From: JAPLMI01 sp043798375
Lineage (GTDB): Bacteria; Omnitrophota; Gorgyraeia; 2-01-FULL-45-10
DNA length: 64,000 bases
Assembly: GCA_043798375.1 (NCBI GenBank)
Contig: JAZDOS010000042.1
Coordinates: forward strand, 6,980 to 70,979
Direction: 5' to 3'
The first letter of the stretch is position 1. Each line of letters begins with the position of its first letter. Positions 60,854 through 64,000 of this stretch are shown here, piece after piece. The notes below the pieces were generated by a model. It did not search any database and was not told the origin of the DNA. It saw only the letters and a program-made list of their open reading frames with translations. The translations under genes were made by a program, and so were the position numbers.

Positions 60854-61050
60854 GGATACCGATGAAGGTCATGAAAATAAGCGGGGATGAAGGGCTCGTC
60901 GAATCAGGCGGACTCAGGAAGCCGGCGAATTTTTCACTATTGAAGAACGTCAGGGCCGGCGATTACATCCTCATGCACGCGGGCTTTGCGATAGAAAAGA
61001 TTAAGGAGTCCGAAGCGAAAAAAACACTTAAGGTTCTTAGAGAGTTATGA
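60844..61050 (+). CDS. hypC: Hydrogenase maturation chaperone HypC
   Basis: A 68-aa protein starting MCLGIPMKV, with the conserved Cys2 that carries the Fe(CN)2CO unit together with HypD. GDYILMHAGFAIEKI is the usual second motif. It overlaps both neighbours (10 bases with hypF, 4 with hypD), showing a tight operon. Confidence 0.95.
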   Translation: MCLGIPMKVMKISGDEGLVESGGLRKPANFSLLKNVRAGDYILMHAGFAIEKIKESEAKKTLKVLREL

Positions 61051-62138
61051 AATACGTCGACGAGTTCAGGGACGGGTATCTTATAGATAAGCTCGCGGCG
61101 GAGATCCGCAAAACCGTAGAGTCCGACCGCGCATATAAATTCATGGAAGTGTGCGGGACGCACACGATGAACATATTCAGGTTCGGGCTAAAGGATATTC
61201 TGCCGGAAAATATACGCCTCATATCCGGCCCGGGGTGCCCCGTATGCGTTACGCCGAATGAATTTATAGACAAAGCGATATGGCTCGCGAATCAGGATGG
61301 TGTTATAATAGCCACATTTGGAGATATGTTCAAGGTCCCGGGCTCACGCTCGAGCCTGGAAAAAGAGAAGGCCCGCGGCGCACAGATTAAGATGGTGTAT
61401 TCGAGCATCGATGCGCTGTCCCTGGCAAAAAATAACCGAGACAAGGAAGTCGTTTTTCTAGGAATAGGTTTTGAGACGACGGCTCCGACGGTAGCGCAAT
61501 CAGTTCTGGCGGCGAAAAAGGAAAAAATTAAAAATTATTCCGTATTATGCGGCCACAAGACGATGCCGGAGGCCATGAAGCTGCTGGCAGAGGACAAACT
61601 TGTTAACATTGGCGGGTTTTTATTACCCGGGCATGTAAGCGCTATAATAGGATCGAAGCCGTATGAATTTCTGGCAAAAAGATTCGGGAAGAGGTGCGTG
61701 ATAGCGGGTTTTGAACCGGTAGATATTCTCCAGGCATTGCTTATGCTGATTAAGCAGAAAAAGCCGCAGGTTGATATTCAATACACAAGGGTCATCGATA
61801 GATCGGGTAACAGGTTAGCCCGAAAGACGATAGAAAAGGTTTTTGAAAAAACCGGGTCTATATGGCGCGGCATAGGCGCGATCGAAGATAGCGGACTAAT
61901 ATTTAAAAGTGAATTTTCGGAGTTTGATGCGGAGTCGAAATTCAATCCAAGGATAGAATTGCCCAGGAAAGATAATGGCTGTTTCTGCGGCCAAATTCTC
62001 AAGGGCCTGAAGACACCGCTTGACTGCCGGCTCTTCGGCAGGGCCTGCAAACCGGAAAATCCGGTCGGCGCGTGCATGGTATCAAGCGAGGGGACATGCG
62101 CGGCGTATTATAAATACAGGATCCGGAGAAATGGATAA
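61047..62138 (+). CDS. hypD: Hydrogenase maturation protein HypD
   Basis: A 363-aa scaffold for Fe(CN)2CO assembly. It has KFMEVCGTHTMNIFRFG, SGPGCPVCVTPNEFID, GIGFETTAPTVAQ and the C-terminal iron-sulfur cysteines in NGCFCGQIL, GRACKPE and GACMVSSEGTCAAYY. The length is normal for the family. ATGA overlap with hypC and an 8-base overlap with hypE indicate translational coupling. No hydrogenase structural gene is in the window. Confidence 0.95.
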   Translation: MKYVDEFRDGYLIDKLAAEIRKTVESDRAYKFMEVCGTHTMNIFRFGLKDILPENIRLISGPGCPVCVTPNEFIDKAIWLANQDGVIIATFGDMFKVPGSRSSLEKEKARGAQIKMVYSSIDALSLAKNNRDKEVVFLGIGFETTAPTVAQSVLAAKKEKIKNYSVLCGHKTMPEAMKLLAEDKLVNIGGFLLPGHVSAIIGSKPYEFLAKRFGKRCVIAGFEPVDILQALLMLIKQKKPQVDIQYTRVIDRSGNRLARKTIEKVFEKTGSIWRGIGAIEDSGLIFKSEFSEFDAESKFNPRIELPRKDNGCFCGQILKGLKTPLDCRLFGRACKPENPVGACMVSSEGTCAAYYKYRIRRNG

Positions 62139-63132
62139 GATAACCTTATCATACGGAAGCGGCGGGACGTTGATGCATCGGTTGATAGATTCTCTTTTTA
62201 TGAAAGAGTTTGATAATGAAACCTTAAGCCAGAAGAAAGATTCCGCCATATTCAATATCGGCAATAAAAGAATAGCTTTTACGACCGATTCGTATGTCGT
62301 GAAACCGGCGTTTTTTCCGGGGGGAGATATAGGAAGCCTCGCTGTTTACGGAACCGTGAATGACCTCTCTGTTTGCGGCGCGAAACCGTTATATTTATCT
62401 TTAGGGATTATAATCGAGGAAGGTTTTGATAAGAAACTTCTTCGGAAGATAGCCGTATCGGCCGCGGCCGCCGCTAAAAAATCAGGTGTTTATATCGTCA
62501 CCGGCGACACGAAGGTCGTCGAAAAAGGTTCCTGCGACAAGGTCTTTATCAACACAAGCGGTGTTGGCGAAGTTTATTACGACAGGCTTTCCATCGATGA
62601 AATAAAGGCCGGCGACATGGTCATGATAAGCGGCCCGATAGGAGAGCACGCCGTAAGCGTGTTGTCGAAAAGGGAAGGCATAAAGTTCGGGACGGATATC
62701 AAAAGTGATTCGGCGCCTTTAAATAATATTATCCATATGATACTGAAGGTTTCGCGCAAGGTAAGATTCATGAGAGATCCGACAAGAGGCGGTGTAGCCA
62801 CGACTTTGAATGAGATAGTGAAAGGGCGTAATTTCGGTATTTCGATAGACGAGAAAGAGGTTCCTGTAAGAAGCGGCGTGAAAGAGGCCTGCGAGATACT
62901 TGGTTTCGACCCTCTCTATCTGGCGTGCGAGGGGAGGGTTTTAGCCGTCGTCGCCGAGGCCGACGCGTCGAAGGTCTTGAAGACAATGCGAATAAACCCG
63001 GCAGGCAGGAATGCCAAAATTATAGGACATGTTACGTCCGAATACAAAGGGAAGGCCTGCCTGAATACCATAGCGGGCGGGAGGAGGTTCGTCGATATGT
63101 TATCCGGAGAACAACTGCCGAGGATCTGTTAG
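62131..63132 (+). CDS. hypE: Hydrogenase maturation protein HypE
   Basis: A 333-aa enzyme that dehydrates the carbamoyl group on its C-terminal cysteine to thiocyanate. KITLSYGSGGTLMHRLI opens the protein, VYIVTGDTKVVEKG is the ATP-site region, and the chain ends in the required PRIC. ATG 62131 is used, with GGAG at 62125; a longer in-frame GTG start would read far into hypD. It is followed 3 bases later by a UPF0280 gene. Confidence 0.95.
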   Translation: MDKITLSYGSGGTLMHRLIDSLFMKEFDNETLSQKKDSAIFNIGNKRIAFTTDSYVVKPAFFPGGDIGSLAVYGTVNDLSVCGAKPLYLSLGIIIEEGFDKKLLRKIAVSAAAAAKKSGVYIVTGDTKVVEKGSCDKVFINTSGVGEVYYDRLSIDEIKAGDMVMISGPIGEHAVSVLSKREGIKFGTDIKSDSAPLNNIIHMILKVSRKVRFMRDPTRGGVATTLNEIVKGRNFGISIDEKEVPVRSGVKEACEILGFDPLYLACEGRVLAVVAEADASKVLKTMRINPAGRNAKIIGHVTSEYKGKACLNTIAGGRRFVDMLSGEQLPRIC

Positions 63133-63135
63133 GAT

Positions 63136-63855
63136 ATGTTCAAGCCGCGGGCCTACAGAAAATGGGTTGAAAGCGATGATCTGGCATCTTTCGAAGTGAG
63201 AGAGAGCCAGACAGACCTTCTTATATCGGCGGAAAAGAAGCTGGCGGCCCAGGCGAGAGAATCGATCCTTGCTAATAGAGGCGATATCGAGCGGTACATA
63301 AAAAAATACCCCGATTTCTACACTGCGCTTGAGCCGTTAAATGTCTCAAGCCACGCGCCTGAAATAGTGAAGGTTATGGCAGAGGCAGGCCGCCTGGCCC
63401 GCGTCGGCCCGATGGCCGCCGTAGCAGGCGCCATGGCGGAATTTACAGGCAGGGACTTATTCGCATTCACAAACCAGGTTATAGTCGAGAACGGCGGAGA
63501 TATTTTTATTAAGACGTCGAGGCCGAGGACGCTCGGCATATACGCCGGCGATAATTCACCTTTTACGGGAAAGCTTGCCATTGAAATCGGCGTTGCCGAA
63601 AACGGTATCGGCGTATGCGCCTCAAGCGGCACCGTCAGCCATTCATTGAGTTTCGGAAAGGCAGACGCGGTTCTAATAATATCGGATAATACGGCCTTGG
63701 CCGATGCGGCCGCGACGGCTGCGGGGAACGCGGTTAAAGGGCCCGGTGACATAGAGAAGGGGATAATCATCGCCAAATCTATCGAAGGAGTCAAGGGTGT
63801 CCTGATCATAGCAGGCGATAAATTTGGTAGCTGGGGAGATATAAAGCTGGTATAA
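63136..63855 (+). CDS. UPF0280 family protein
   Basis: A 239-aa protein starting FKPRAYRKWV with the ApbE-like core VGPMAAVAGAMAEF, VENGGDIFIKT, GVCASSGTVSHSLSFGKADA and DAAATAAGNAV. UPF0280 proteins are distant relatives of FAD:protein FMN transferase and have no firmly established role. Its place at the end of the hyp operon hints at a link to redox-enzyme maturation (inference). Confidence 0.87.
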   Translation: MFKPRAYRKWVESDDLASFEVRESQTDLLISAEKKLAAQARESILANRGDIERYIKKYPDFYTALEPLNVSSHAPEIVKVMAEAGRLARVGPMAAVAGAMAEFTGRDLFAFTNQVIVENGGDIFIKTSRPRTLGIYAGDNSPFTGKLAIEIGVAENGIGVCASSGTVSHSLSFGKADAVLIISDNTALADAAATAAGNAVKGPGDIEKGIIIAKSIEGVKGVLIIAGDKFGSWGDIKLV

Positions 63856-64000
63856 TAGTAGTTTAGAAAACCGGCCAGAAACCCCCGCCCTTTCAAGGGC
63901 GGGGATGAATGGCCGCCCGTAGCGGAGCCAGCTAGCGAAGCGTGCTTTAGCTGGCGGAGCGAAGGAATTTGTGGCATAATCTGGCCATGGTCAGATACTG
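63856..64000. other. Intergenic end of window: hairpin, repeat and possible leaderless start
   Basis: A hairpin with perfect 10-bp arms CCCCGCCCTT / AAGGGCGGGG lies at 63883-63904, probably a terminator or repeat. A second palindromic stretch with CAGCTAGCGAAGC follows. At 63972-63980 TGGCATAAT resembles an extended -10, and an ATG at 63987 begins MVRY before the window ends, so a leaderless gene may start here. Confidence 0.4.

Noticed and set aside
62020..62130. GTG start of hypE inside hypD
   Set aside because: ATG 62131 has GGAG in front and gives the normal HypE N-terminus; the longer form would overlap the conserved hypD end by over 100 bases.

Overview
The window looks like a chromosomal segment of a Candidatus Omnitrophota (former OP3) bacterium. 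This placement is inferred from gene style: very large exported multi-enzyme proteins, a four-helix-bundle (23S rRNA intervening-sequence, IVP-type) gene, many palindromic intergenic repeats, and a Gram-negative-type envelope (signal peptides, a lipoprotein, a predicted outer-membrane barrel). There is no rRNA, no tRNA, no CRISPR array and no recognisable transposase. Almost every gene is on the plus strand.

Bases 1-32123 hold three giant genes. The first (open at the window edge, over 5,000 codons) joins a membrane GT2-type glycosyltransferase region to HExxH, HD, MNIO/DUF692-like, 2H-phosphoesterase-like, phosphodiester-glycosidase-like, HIT/GalT-like and HAD modules. The second (3397 aa, signal peptide) carries GDP-mannose pathway modules in one chain: mannose-1-phosphate guanylyltransferase, phosphomannomutase and phosphomannose isomerase. 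The third (about 1970 aa, signal peptide) carries a GT-B glucan synthase/phosphorylase-like module and a phosphofructokinase module. Each of the three also has an HExxH motif.

Bases 32191-55449 look like a beta-mannan / mannooligosaccharide use region. It has two Gfo/Idh/MocA oxidoreductases, a TIM-barrel sugar isomerase, MalF- and MalG-type ABC permeases and a sugar-binding lipoprotein. It also has a GH130 phosphorylase, a GPH-family symporter, a phosphohexomutase, two GH113-type mannanases, two small exported carbohydrate-binding-like proteins and a GH94 phosphorylase. A two-component system, a ROK regulator, a GT2 transferase and a predicted barrel porin complete it. The two permease genes are split by the GH130-symporter-phosphohexomutase block, and no ABC ATPase gene is present.

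Bases 55602-63855 hold housekeeping or accessory genes: a free MshEN-like domain, an M48 protease with an EF-hand, a UROD/MetE-like protein, agmatinase plus pyruvoyl arginine decarboxylase (arginine to putrescine), the hydrogenase maturation set hypF(C-terminal half)-hypC-hypD-hypE, and a UPF0280 gene.

The most unusual layer is the repeat layer. A palindromic element with GGTTGCGCnnCTCG-type ends occurs five times. One copy contains the intact IVP-type gene, and the other four look like internally deleted derivatives placed just upstream of other genes. A second, AGGTT-rich palindrome family sits at gene ends, sometimes supplying the stop codon, and one copy lies next to a relic of a second IVP-type gene. 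A perfect 38-bp palindrome lies in frame inside the phosphohexomutase gene.
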